This document shows, piece after piece, positions 16,691-24,549 of a DNA stretch of 26,492 nt (positions are counted from its first letter, which is position 1; the number at the start of each line of letters is the position of its first letter). The notes beneath the pieces are model-generated. The model did not search any database. It saw only the letters and a list, made by a program, of their open reading frames with translations, and was not told where the DNA came from. A program made the position numbers and the translations under genes. Origin of the DNA: CAZYTO01 sp964650405 (GTDB lineage: Bacteria; Acidobacteriota; Thermoanaerobaculia; Gp7-AA8); contig CAZYTO010000037.1 of the NCBI GenBank assembly GCA_964650405.1, positions 1 through 26,492 of the forward strand, in the 5' to 3' direction.

Positions 16691-17458
16691 TCAAGGGCGA
16701 GCCTGCTCACCGCTCGACGCCCTCCGCTCGCCTCCGGTTTCAAGGCGAGCCTCGTGCGGCCAGACGTCCGTCCGGCTCGAGATCGTGTAGTACAGCCAGC
16801 GGCGGCGGCCGCGCAGCCGGGTGATGGCCCGCGGTCCGTGAAAGGCGCTGTTCGAGTTCAGGAAGATCACGCCGGTGTTCTTCGCCGGTGGAAACTGCGT
16901 GGTGAGCTCCGGCTCATGACACCAGCGGTCGTTCCGGAACCGCAGGTCGCGGTAGAGGGCCAGCTCGCCGCCTTCCAGACCTTCCTCCGCGGCGTCGGAG
17001 AAAAAGAGAATGCCGCCCACGATGCGACGGGGCCAGTCGAGGTGCACGAACTGGCGATAGCCGCCTTCACCTTTCGACTGAAAGTCGACCCGGGTGAAGA
17101 GCTCGTTCGGATCTGCGTCGTCCGTGAGGGATGCGAGCTCTTTCTCGGCGCGGGACTCGACGAAGGGAATGAGATGGGCCCGATCCGGATCGACCAGGCA
17201 TCCTTCGCGCCGCATGCCGCCGGCGAATGCCTGCAGGACGCTGGTCACGAACGCCTCGCCGCGCAACGTGTCCAGCAGGGCGCGCCAGACCGGATCGGCG
17301 AGTACCGTCGTGTACTGAGGATCGCTCGCGGTGATGCCCCAGCTCGCTCCCGGATCGATCAGCGCGTCCGGAAAGCGGAGCGCGTCGTAGTCGGCCGGAG
17401 GAAGAATCTCCTCGATGACGAGGTGCGGATGCGGCTCCGCGACGTAGTGATAGCGCAT
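16691..17458 (-). CDS. 2-oxoglutarate/Fe(II)-dependent oxygenase, prolyl-4-hydroxylase-like
   Basis: 255 aa from ATG 17458. Double-stranded beta-helix oxygenase: the iron ligands are His139 and Asp141 in FVHLDWPRRIVGGILFF and His207 in NSNSAFHGPRAI. The 2-oxoglutarate-binding Arg should be one of those in ITRLRGRRRWLYYTIS. EGGELALY is the typical strand between them. Such enzymes often sit in surface-glycan clusters and may hydroxylate a sugar or lipid moiety; the substrate is unknown. An in-frame ATG at 17524 would add 22 residues (MASQAYAVTGYHAAARNN...) that do not resemble the family, and neither start has a clear ribosome binding site. The glycosyltransferase gene follows after 92 bases. 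Confidence 0.85.
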   Translation of the reverse strand: MRYHYVAEPHPHLVIEEILPPADYDALRFPDALIDPGASWGITASDPQYTTVLADPVWRALLDTLRGEAFVTSVLQAFAGGMRREGCLVDPDRAHLIPFVESRAEKELASLTDDADPNELFTRVDFQSKGEGGYRQFVHLDWPRRIVGGILFFSDAAEEGLEGGELALYRDLRFRNDRWCHEPELTTQFPPAKNTGVIFLNSNSAFHGPRAITRLRGRRRWLYYTISSRTDVWPHEARLETGGERRASSGEQARP

Positions 17459-17544
17459 GGTCAACCGGGCGTTGTTCCGCGCTGCTGCATGATATCCAGT
17501 AACAGCATACGCTTGGGATGCCATCGTGCTGAGTTCGGGCGCCA

Positions 17545-17667
17545 GGGTTACGGGGTTGCGGGGTTGCGAGGTTATTGGCGACCAAAGACGTAGCCACCGG
17601 CAACTTAGCAAGAGCAACTGGTTAGCCCTCACCCCAGCCGCGATCAGCGATCCGCGACCAGCGACCA
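17545..17667. repeat. Octamer and heptamer tandem arrays
   Basis: Two short arrays of the same general kind as elsewhere in the window: GGGTTGCG-type octamers at 17545-17576 and GCGACCA-type heptamers at 17640-17667. The second is in the opposite orientation to the array at 16600-16663, so the two flank the oxygenase gene as an inverted pair. Confidence 0.65.
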
Positions 17668-17727
17668 GCGGAAATCGCCCCTCTCCTTTCCGTCTATTCG
17701 TTTCAGGCGGAAACAATTCGAGGGTAC

Positions 17728-17762
17728 GGTAGGGAAAAGTCTGCTTTGAGACACTCCTTAGT
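17728..17762 (+). promoter_or_regulatory. Bipartite element upstream of the cytochrome operon
   Basis: GGTAGGGAAA starts at 17728 and CTCCTTAGT at 17754, 26 bases apart from first base to first base. The same two blocks with the same 26-base offset occur in front of the DUF4331 gene at 25741-25707. Distance from the first block to the start codon is 67 bases here and 68 there. It could be an alternative sigma-factor promoter or an activator site; it does not match sigma-70. Confidence 0.6.
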
Positions 17763-17794
17763 TGTCCCAGTCTGCACGAACGGAGGAGAATCCC

Positions 17795-20371
17795 ATGCGG
17801 AAGCTCTGGATCACCATTTTTGTCCTGGTGCTCATCATCATCATTGGCGGAGTCGGCCTGAAGATCTGGGATTACCTCGCCGGCCGGCAGAGACAGATCG
17901 GCAAGATCAAGGATGAGGCGGCTTCGGTGGGGCGGACCCCGGAGAGCCTGCCCGGTGCCGACGAAGACTACTTCGCCGACATGGACTACGGCGTCACGAA
18001 GAAGCATCCGGAAGAAGTCCAGAAGATCCTCAGCCAGTACATTCCGGGCATTTCGCAGGCCGACGCGGTGAAGGCCGCGGCCATCGGCCGCAACAACTGG
18101 ACGGTCTGGACGGCCGGCAACGACCGGCTGTGGGACATCCTGTCGGTCTCCAGCGTCGGCAACCTCGACCTGCTGAAGACCATCTCGAGCTACAAGGGCT
18201 CCTCGTATACCCGCGACAACCGGTGGGAGTGGTACGGCCTGGTGAACGAGCCGTGCTTCAAGAAGCCGACGGCTGGGCGGGCAGACCGCTTCGGCCTCTG
18301 GCTCGACGATCGGATCACAGGCGGCGACTGCAAGCCGGATCCCTTCGAGAACGAGCAGAAGTATCCCGGCGTTAAGGTCGGCGCGCGCGGTACGGGCAAT
18401 CTGCCCGTCGGCTCCTACTACGGCTATGCCACCGGAGTCCTCGGCCTCCGCCTCTTCCCGAATCCCGCCTTCGACGAGGACGCGCAGAAGAACTGGAACG
18501 CGGAGAGGTACTACACCGATCCGTCGTACTACAACGACGCGAAGCTGGTGAAGCCGTACCGCGTGGGCATGAGCTGCGCGTTCTGCCACATCGGGCCGAA
18601 CCCCTCCAACCCTCCGGACAACCCGGATGAACCGAAGTTCGAGAACCTGAACAGCAACCCGGGCGCGCAGTACTTCTGGATCAGCCGCATCTTCATGTTC
18701 GATCAGGACCAGAAGAGCTTCGTCTGGCAGTTGTTCAACACGTCACGGCCCGGCGCCCTCGACACCTCCCTCGTCTCGTCCGACCAGATCAACAACCCGC
18801 GGACGATGAACGCCATCTACAACCTGCACGCGCGGCTGGAGATCGGCAGGAAGTGGGGCTCGGAGCAGCTCCAGGGCGGCAGCGCCGACAACAAGCAGTT
18901 CAACGATTACTCTCCGACCCCCATCCCGCCCAACACCTTCCTCACCCAGCTCTACGATCCCGCCTCGAAGGTCGCGCGGTCCACGCACGTGCTGAAGGAC
19001 GGCTCGGACTCGGTCGGCGCCCTCGGCGCGCTCAATCGCGTCTACATCAACATCGGTCTGGACAGCGAGGAGTGGCTGCTCCACTTCTTCCCCCTCATCG
19101 GCGGGGCCAGCCTTCCGCTCACCCAGGTCTCGCCCATCAAGATCGCCGACATGGAGAAGAACTCCACGTACTGGAAGGCGAACGAGCTGCAGACGCCGGA
19201 CACGGCCCTCTTCTTCCTGGCCACGGCCAAACCGGACTACCTCAAGGAAGCGCCCGGAGGTCCGGCCGAGCTGGCCAAGGATGCCGCGCTCATACCCCGC
19301 GGGAAGGAGGTCTTCGCCGAGCGCTGCGCGCGCTGCCACTCCAGCAAGCTGCCGCAGAAGGTCTTCGACACGTACTTCAAGCCGGGCAGCATCGGCCCCG
19401 ATTACCTGAAGCACTGGGACGAATACTGGCAGTACACCAAGACCGCCGAATTCAAGGATCAGATGAAGCAGATCGTCAATGATCCGAACTTCCTCGACGA
19501 CAACTTCCTGTCGACGGACGTCCGCGTGCCGATCACCCTCCTCGAGGTCAACGCCTGCAGCCCCATGGCCACGAACGCCATCCGCGACAACATCTGGGAC
19601 AACTTCTCGTCCGAGTCGTACAAGAATCTCCCCTCGGTCGGGTCGATCCAGATCCACGATCCGTTCACCGGCCAGGCCCACGAATTCACCGTGCCGGCCG
19701 GCGGCCGGGGTTACGTCCGGCCGGCGTCGCTCATCAGTCTCTGGTCGACGGCGCCGTACCTGCAGAACAACAGCGTCGGCAAGTTCTACGGGAGCGGCAA
19801 GGTAGCGGACCGCCTGGCCAGCTTCGACGACGGCATCCACAAGATGCTCTGGCCGGACAAGCGCGACGGCAACGGACAGTTCGTGACCCGCTCCGGCAAG
19901 CTGGCGCCGGGCTGGATCGACAAGACCACCGAGGACAGCTACCTGAACGTCGTGCCCGGCTATCTGCCTCCGTTCGTGGCCGACTTCGCCGGCAGCTGGT
20001 TCTCGAAGCTGTTCCCGAACATCTTCCACGCCGGTGGTGTCCGTCTCGGCCCGATCCCGAAGGGCACGCCGGTCAACCTCCTCTCCAACCTGGATCTCGA
20101 AAAGACCGACGCCGTCATCAAAGTCGTGCACGGGCTCAAGAAGGCCGTGATCAAGGACGCCCTGAAGGATCCCTTCGAGCCCGTCACCGCCGACGACATC
20201 AAGCGATTCGATGGTGTCAAGGCCGACCTGCTCAATGCCTCCAAGTGCGCTGACTTCATCGTCAACCGCGGCCACTACTTCGGGACCGACTTCCTGCCGG
20301 CCGGCGAAGGGGAGCCCGGGCTGACCGACGCCGACAAGAACGCGCTCATCGCATTCCTGAAGACCTTCTAG
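17795..20371 (+). CDS. RoxA/MauG-like diheme c-type cytochrome
   Basis: 858 aa. An uncleaved-looking N-terminal anchor (LWITIFVLVLIIIIGGVGL) places it in the periplasm, tethered to the inner membrane. Two haem-c motifs are present: CAFCH (261-265) and CARCH (511-515). The surroundings resemble the rubber-oxygenase RoxA branch of diheme cytochrome c peroxidases: YATGVLGLRLFPNP, PYRVGMSCAFCHIGPNPSNP, INNPRTMNAIYNL, and near the end GYVRPASLISLWSTAPYLQN, matching the family's GxWATAPYLHNGSV. It is longer than RoxA (about 680 aa). RoxA cleaves poly(cis-isoprene) with O2, whereas MauG and peroxidases use H2O2; which applies here is unknown. GGAGGAG lies upstream of ATG 17795. It is the first gene of a four-gene operon with a GMC flavoprotein. 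Confidence 0.78.
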   Translation: MRKLWITIFVLVLIIIIGGVGLKIWDYLAGRQRQIGKIKDEAASVGRTPESLPGADEDYFADMDYGVTKKHPEEVQKILSQYIPGISQADAVKAAAIGRNNWTVWTAGNDRLWDILSVSSVGNLDLLKTISSYKGSSYTRDNRWEWYGLVNEPCFKKPTAGRADRFGLWLDDRITGGDCKPDPFENEQKYPGVKVGARGTGNLPVGSYYGYATGVLGLRLFPNPAFDEDAQKNWNAERYYTDPSYYNDAKLVKPYRVGMSCAFCHIGPNPSNPPDNPDEPKFENLNSNPGAQYFWISRIFMFDQDQKSFVWQLFNTSRPGALDTSLVSSDQINNPRTMNAIYNLHARLEIGRKWGSEQLQGGSADNKQFNDYSPTPIPPNTFLTQLYDPASKVARSTHVLKDGSDSVGALGALNRVYINIGLDSEEWLLHFFPLIGGASLPLTQVSPIKIADMEKNSTYWKANELQTPDTALFFLATAKPDYLKEAPGGPAELAKDAALIPRGKEVFAERCARCHSSKLPQKVFDTYFKPGSIGPDYLKHWDEYWQYTKTAEFKDQMKQIVNDPNFLDDNFLSTDVRVPITLLEVNACSPMATNAIRDNIWDNFSSESYKNLPSVGSIQIHDPFTGQAHEFTVPAGGRGYVRPASLISLWSTAPYLQNNSVGKFYGSGKVADRLASFDDGIHKMLWPDKRDGNGQFVTRSGKLAPGWIDKTTEDSYLNVVPGYLPPFVADFAGSWFSKLFPNIFHAGGVRLGPIPKGTPVNLLSNLDLEKTDAVIKVVHGLKKAVIKDALKDPFEPVTADDIKRFDGVKADLLNASKCADFIVNRGHYFGTDFLPAGEGEPGLTDADKNALIAFLKTF

Positions 20372-20383
20372 GAGCGAAACGCC

Positions 20384-22270
20384 ATGGCAGACAACACACC
20401 GCAATACGAGTACGTGGTCGTCGGATCCGGCGCCGGCGGGGGAACCCTCGCCGCGCGCCTCGCCGAGTACGGCTTCAAGGTGCTGCTGCTCGAAGCGGGC
20501 GGCGATCCGAAGAAACTGAAGGGCGGCGATCCGCCCTATCCCGATCAGAACCGCCTGCCGGACGACTATGACGTGCCGGTGTTCCACGCCATCGCCTCCG
20601 AGAACGACGCGATGAAGTGGGACTTCTTCGTCAAGCACTACCAGGATCAGAAGCAGGCCGAGAAAGATCCGAAGTACGTCAAGGAGGAGAACGGCATCCT
20701 CTACCCCCGTGCCGGCACGCTGGGCGGCTGCACGGCCCACAACGCCCAGATCACGGTCTATCCTCACAACGACGACTGGCGCTACATCGAGGACATGACC
20801 GGCGACAGCTCGTGGTCGCCCAGGAACATGCGCAAGTACTTCCAGCGCATGGAGAATTGCCAGCACCGTCCGTGGTGGCGCTGGATCTATAACCTCACCC
20901 GCATCAACCCCACCCGCCACGGGTGGCGAGGCTGGTTCAAGACCGAGGCGGCCATTCCCAAGGCTGCCGTCGAGGACGAGGACATCCTCAAGTTCCTGGG
21001 TAATTCGTTTGTCGCTGGTGAAGAGGGGCTCGGTACGCCGTGGTGGGAACGCCTTAAGTGGACCCTCCTCGGCAAGGGCGATCCCAACGACTGGCGGCTC
21101 GTCGAAGACAACTCCACCGGTTTCCGCTATCCGCCCCTGGCCACCGCCAATCACGCCCGCCACGGCTCCCGCGAGCGCGTGCTCGACGTGATGCAGAAGC
21201 TCCCCGACAAGCTCTCCGTGGAGCTCGACGCCCTGGCCACACGGGTTCTGTTCGACGACAACAACAAGGCCATCGGCGTGGAGTACATGAAGGGCGCCCG
21301 CCTCTATCGTGCCGGCGTGAACCCGAGCCCCAATCCGGGCGAGCTGAAACAGGTGTACGTCTCCCGCGAGGTCATCCTGGCCGGCGGCGCCTACAACTCG
21401 CCGCAGTTGCTCATGCTCTCCGGCGTCGGCCCGAAGGACCACCTCACCCAGATGGGCATCCCCGTCCGCGTCGACCTCCAGGGCGTCGGCTCGAACCTCC
21501 AGGACCGCTACGAAGTCGGCGTCGTCAACCGCATGAACTTCAAGGCCTGGTGGGTGCTGAAGGGCGCCAAGTTCGCCGCGGGCGATCCGCAGTACGCGCA
21601 GTGGAACCAGCCGAAGCGCGACGGCGTCTACACGACCAACGGCGCCGTGGCCGCCATCATCAAGCGCTCCGTGCCGGAACGGCCCCTGCCCGACCTCTTC
21701 ATCTTCGCCCTTCTCGGCCTCTTCCGCGGCTACTTCCCGTCGTACTCGAAGCTGTTCGTGGAGAACCTCAATTACCTGACCTGGGCCATCCTCAAGGCCC
21801 ACACGCAGAACTGCGCCGGTACCGTGCGGCTCCGCTCGAAGGACCCGCGCGACGTGCCGGAGATCGATTTCTGCTACTTCACCGAAGGCAACGACGCGGC
21901 CGGCGACGACCTGAAGTCGGTCGTCGAAGGGGTGAAGTACGTACGCAAGCTCACCGAGCCGCTCCGCAAGAAAGGCCTCATCGCCGCCGAGGAGCTGCCC
22001 GGCGAGAGCGTGCAGACCGACGCGCAGATCGCGGACTTCGTCAAGAACCAGGCCTGGGGCCACCACGCCTCGTGCTCCTGCCCCATGGGCCAGCAGACCC
22101 AGGGCGGCGTGGTCGACAAGGACTTCCAGGTGCACGGCACCAAGGGCCTGCGCATCGTCGATGCTTCAGTGTTCCCCAAGATCCCGGGATTCTTCATCGT
22201 CACGTCTGTCTACATGATTGGTGAGAAGGCCGCCGACGTCATCGCCGCCGCGGCCGGAAAGAAGGTCTAG
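20384..22270 (+). CDS. GMC-family FAD-dependent oxidoreductase
   Basis: 628 aa. FAD-binding Rossmann motif VVVGSGAGGGTLAARLAEYG (from about residue 11) and LLLEAGG, the LGGCTAHNAQ region, the second GMC signature GAYNSPQLLMLSGVGP, and the active-site His in AWGHHASCSCPMG are all visible. It would oxidise an alcohol or related group. The second catalytic position, normally Asn or His near the C-terminus, is replaced in the segment FPKIPGFFIVTSVYMIGEKA. No signal peptide is visible, unlike its cytochrome partner, so it may act on the cytoplasmic face or be carried by another component. AGGAG overlaps the cytochrome stop, with a 12-base gap. The next gene starts directly after its stop (TAG ATG). 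Confidence 0.9.
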   Translation: MADNTPQYEYVVVGSGAGGGTLAARLAEYGFKVLLLEAGGDPKKLKGGDPPYPDQNRLPDDYDVPVFHAIASENDAMKWDFFVKHYQDQKQAEKDPKYVKEENGILYPRAGTLGGCTAHNAQITVYPHNDDWRYIEDMTGDSSWSPRNMRKYFQRMENCQHRPWWRWIYNLTRINPTRHGWRGWFKTEAAIPKAAVEDEDILKFLGNSFVAGEEGLGTPWWERLKWTLLGKGDPNDWRLVEDNSTGFRYPPLATANHARHGSRERVLDVMQKLPDKLSVELDALATRVLFDDNNKAIGVEYMKGARLYRAGVNPSPNPGELKQVYVSREVILAGGAYNSPQLLMLSGVGPKDHLTQMGIPVRVDLQGVGSNLQDRYEVGVVNRMNFKAWWVLKGAKFAAGDPQYAQWNQPKRDGVYTTNGAVAAIIKRSVPERPLPDLFIFALLGLFRGYFPSYSKLFVENLNYLTWAILKAHTQNCAGTVRLRSKDPRDVPEIDFCYFTEGNDAAGDDLKSVVEGVKYVRKLTEPLRKKGLIAAEELPGESVQTDAQIADFVKNQAWGHHASCSCPMGQQTQGGVVDKDFQVHGTKGLRIVDASVFPKIPGFFIVTSVYMIGEKAADVIAAAAGKKV

Positions 22271-22597
22271 ATGGATCGCTCGATCGTCGTCCCGGTGCTG
22301 TTCGTGGTCGGAATCATCGTCGCCCTCATCGCCGCCTTCGTTCCCTCGGCCATCCTGCCGTGGGTGGTCGGCGGGACGGGCATTCTCACGGGCATCGTGG
22401 CCTGGAAGCAGGGGACGAAGGGGATCGTCATCGCCGCGATCGTCCTGGTCGTCTCGACCTCGGCGATCCTAATGCAGACGTTCAACCCGAAGTGGCTGGA
22501 GGACGCCGTCTTCTTCATCCGCGTGTACGTTGCCCATGTCGGCCTCGCCGCCGGCCTGCTCATCGTCTTCGCGCCGCCGTCCCAGGTATGGCTGTAG
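22271..22597 (+). CDS. Small integral membrane protein of unknown function
   Basis: 108 aa with three to four hydrophobic helices: IVVPVLFVVGIIVALIAAF, ILPWVVGGTGILTGIVAW, GIVIAAIVLVVSTSAIL and VYVAHVGLAAGLLIVFA. It starts immediately after the GMC stop with no gap, and its last 10 bases overlap the catalase-like gene, so it is translationally coupled on both sides and clearly part of the operon. No family is recognised. A plausible role is a membrane anchor or quinone-side partner for the GMC flavoprotein, but this is inference from position only. Confidence 0.75.
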   Translation: MDRSIVVPVLFVVGIIVALIAAFVPSAILPWVVGGTGILTGIVAWKQGTKGIVIAAIVLVVSTSAILMQTFNPKWLEDAVFFIRVYVAHVGLAAGLLIVFAPPSQVWL

Positions 22598-23631
22598 ATC
22601 CCGTGGTCAACGAGCCCTTCGGCGCCGAAGGCGTCGAAGGGGAAGACCGCGCCTTCGCCGGCTCGCGCTACGCGGCCGTGCGCGAGGCAATGTTCGCCAA
22701 TCCGTACCGGAAGGTCTGGGGAGCGGCGGGCGCGCCGGAGTTCCCGCGCTTCCCGGTGACCTTCGGCAGCGTGCTGCGCGGCCTGCTGTCCGCCGCGAGG
22801 CGTGCCGTGGCCTCGAACGCCGACCTCCGCTGGGGAGCCGACGGGAAGGGCTTCCGCCGCCTGCTGCACCCGAACGGTATCGGCCTTACCGGCGTGTGGG
22901 AGATCACCGAGGACACGCCGTACAGCGGGTACTTCCGGAAGGGGAGCCGCGGCCTCGTCATCGGCCGCTACTCGACCTGCTGCACGGAGACGCGGCGCGG
23001 CAACACCCGCTCGCTGGCGCTCGTCGGCCGCGTCTATCCGACCCTCGACCCGCAGCATCCGTCGCCGCTGCCGACAGCCTGCTTCATCACCCAGCAGGAC
23101 ATCGGCGGTGACGACAGCAGCAGCATCAACGAAGCCTTTCTCCGCAATGCCCCGAATACGACCATCAGCCGCCGCGGCTCCGGCTTTCCGATCCTCCTGG
23201 CGACCGGCGTCGCCCTGATGATCGCCGACAATCCGGCTACCCAGCGGCAGGTCTATCAGATCGCGGAGCTGGGCAAGCCGCCGGACGAGCCCACGCGCTG
23301 CCCCGAGTACTTCCAGCTTACCGTCGATCCTCGGCAGCCGGTCATCGAAGGCGACGGCCTCGACTTCCGCGATGAGATCATGGCCCAGATCTACGACCGC
23401 GGCGATCCGGCCCCGAAGCGCAAGCTGACCTTCCGCATCGAGACCTCCGACACGGGCCGCTCCCACTTCTTCGGCCAGCGCTGCGATATCACGAACTGGC
23501 GCCAGGCCGGCACGATCACCTTCACCGAAGCCGTGGCCTCACTCAACACCGACCGCGTCGTCCACTTCAACCACCCGCCGTGGCGGGCCGACCGGAACGA
23601 CCCGCGGACCGTGCACGTGAAACAGGTCTAG
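22588..23631 (+). CDS. Catalase-superfamily-like heme protein
   Basis: 347 aa. The region LHPNGIGLTGVWEITEDTPY (from residue 93) then GYFRKGSRGLVIGRYST resembles the distal-histidine region of small catalase-like proteins, with His94 as the candidate distal His. Further family-like pieces are LPTACFITQQDIGGDD and the C-terminal SLNTDRVVHFNHPPWR. I could not find the proximal Arg-x-x-x-Tyr haem ligand motif of true catalases, so it may be a catalase-like oxygenase or peroxygenase, or lack haem. No signal peptide. ATG 22588 overlaps the membrane-protein gene by 10 bases. Its stop codon shares a base with a REP-like hairpin. Confidence 0.6.
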   Translation: MAVDPVVNEPFGAEGVEGEDRAFAGSRYAAVREAMFANPYRKVWGAAGAPEFPRFPVTFGSVLRGLLSAARRAVASNADLRWGADGKGFRRLLHPNGIGLTGVWEITEDTPYSGYFRKGSRGLVIGRYSTCCTETRRGNTRSLALVGRVYPTLDPQHPSPLPTACFITQQDIGGDDSSSINEAFLRNAPNTTISRRGSGFPILLATGVALMIADNPATQRQVYQIAELGKPPDEPTRCPEYFQLTVDPRQPVIEGDGLDFRDEIMAQIYDRGDPAPKRKLTFRIETSDTGRSHFFGQRCDITNWRQAGTITFTEAVASLNTDRVVHFNHPPWRADRNDPRTVHVKQV

Positions 23632-23745
23632 TGGAGGACGGACAATCCTGTCCGTCTTCGTCTCTTCCGTGCGTTTACAAGATGACGGACACGATTGTCC
23701 GTCCTCCACGGCTCATTATGACGGACACGATTGTCCGTCCTCCAC
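23631..23745. repeat. Cluster of three REP-like palindromes (BIME-like)
   Basis: Copy 1 (23631-23656, plus) is GTGGAG followed by GACGGACA-ATCC-TGTCCGTC. Copies 2 (23684-23709) and 3 (23720-23745) are inverted: GACGGACA-CGAT-TGTCCGTC followed by CTCCAC. All arms are perfect 8-base inverted repeats. The GGAG head next to a hairpin matches the layout of REP sequences handled by RAYT (TnpA-REP) transposases. They fill the gap between two convergent operons and could end transcription from both sides. Confidence 0.8.
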
Positions 23746-23748
23746 GGG

Positions 23749-24549
23749 TCATTGCCACTCGAACGTCATGGACGCCCAGAAGCTCTCCCACTCCGCGTCG
23801 GATCCCGGCGGCGCCTCCACCATGTGGACCGACTTCACGAGCCACACGCCGGGCTTCGGCAGGGCCAGCGTGAACGTGCCGCCGGTGCCGCTGCGCGCCG
23901 TCGCCCGCACGGAGGTGTCGTCGCGGTAGATGGCCACGACCAACGCGCCGGCCAGGGGTGTGCGGTGGAAGAGCACGCGTCCGCGGAAGGGGGCCTGCCC
24001 GGCTGTGGGATCGGCGGCCGGGACGATCTCGTACGGGAGTCCTGAGGCTTGTGCGGCGGCCAGCGACGGACGCGCGCCGGTCAGCAGGGCCTTGGCACAG
24101 CGCACGAAGATCTCCCGGCCGGCCTTCTGCCGCTCGCCGCGGCGGGCGCGCAGCTCGATGATGCGCTCCAGCCCGTACAAACGGAGGTAGTCCTCGAACT
24201 TCGCCGCGGGGAGCTCGACGTGCCACGGGTTGCTGGAGTACGCCACGACCGCCGTCGCGCCGCCGTCGGCGGTGAAGAAGCCGGCCGGGTCGGCCCGCTC
24301 GATGCCGTCGATCTCCGCCTCGCGGCCCCGCTGCCGGACGGTGAAGCGTTCGATCAGAGACGACGCGCGGGGCACCGGATCGCCGAGGTAGTCCTGGCCG
24401 ACGCGGAGGCCGATGGAGACCGTCTCCCCGTGGGCGGGGTGAAAGGTCGAGGGCTCGATCCAGAAGTCGTGCGCCAGCGACGCTCCCGCGAACAGGAGCG
24501 CCGCCAGCGCGATGGTGATGCTGCGTAGCCTCAGGCCGCGATGCGTCAC
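23749..24549 (-). CDS. DUF4198-like exported protein
   Basis: 266 aa from GTG 24549. The signal peptide LRSITIALAALLFAGASLA is followed by AHDFWIEPSTFHPAHGETVS, the usual mature start of DUF4198 proteins, with conserved His residues that could bind metal. The rest is beta-rich, with GRVLFHRTPLAGALVVAIYR and a C-terminal GTFTLALPKPGVWLVKSVHM, as in DUF4198. The role of the family is not settled; some members sit with metal-transport genes. The start codon overlaps the stop of the DUF4331-like gene by four bases (GTGA), so the two are coupled. Its stop touches a REP-like repeat. Confidence 0.8.
   Translation of the reverse strand: MTHRGLRLRSITIALAALLFAGASLAHDFWIEPSTFHPAHGETVSIGLRVGQDYLGDPVPRASSLIERFTVRQRGREAEIDGIERADPAGFFTADGGATAVVAYSSNPWHVELPAAKFEDYLRLYGLERIIELRARRGERQKAGREIFVRCAKALLTGARPSLAAAQASGLPYEIVPAADPTAGQAPFRGRVLFHRTPLAGALVVAIYRDDTSVRATARSGTGGTFTLALPKPGVWLVKSVHMVEAPPGSDAEWESFWASMTFEWQ

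Larger units (their letters stand above)
17459..17794. other. Intergenic region upstream of the cytochrome operon
   Basis: 336 bases without a confident gene. It holds an 8-base array (17545-17576: GGGTTACG, GGGTTGCG, GGGTTGCG, AGGTTATT), a heptamer array (17640-17667: GCGATCA, GCGATCC, GCGACCA, GCGACCA), the short palindrome GTTTC-AGGCG-GAAAC (17700-17714), the bipartite element at 17728-17762, and a strong GGAGGAG ribosome binding site before ATG 17795. Confidence 0.7.

Noticed and set aside
16691..18589. Extension of the oxygenase frame to a 632-residue protein
   Set aside because: The extra N-terminal half runs through repeat arrays and antisense to the cytochrome gene. The oxygenase domain begins at about 17458.
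18743..22135. Very long open frame (over 1100 codons) on the minus strand opposite the cytochrome and GMC genes
   Set aside because: Its translation is low-complexity (Val, Gly, Arg, Glu) with no motif, while the plus strand encodes clear haem and FAD motifs. Long antisense frames are expected at this GC content.
22267..23466. Minus-strand open frame of about 399 codons opposite the catalase-like gene
   Set aside because: No signal or domain is visible in it, and the plus-strand gene is coupled to the operon by overlap.
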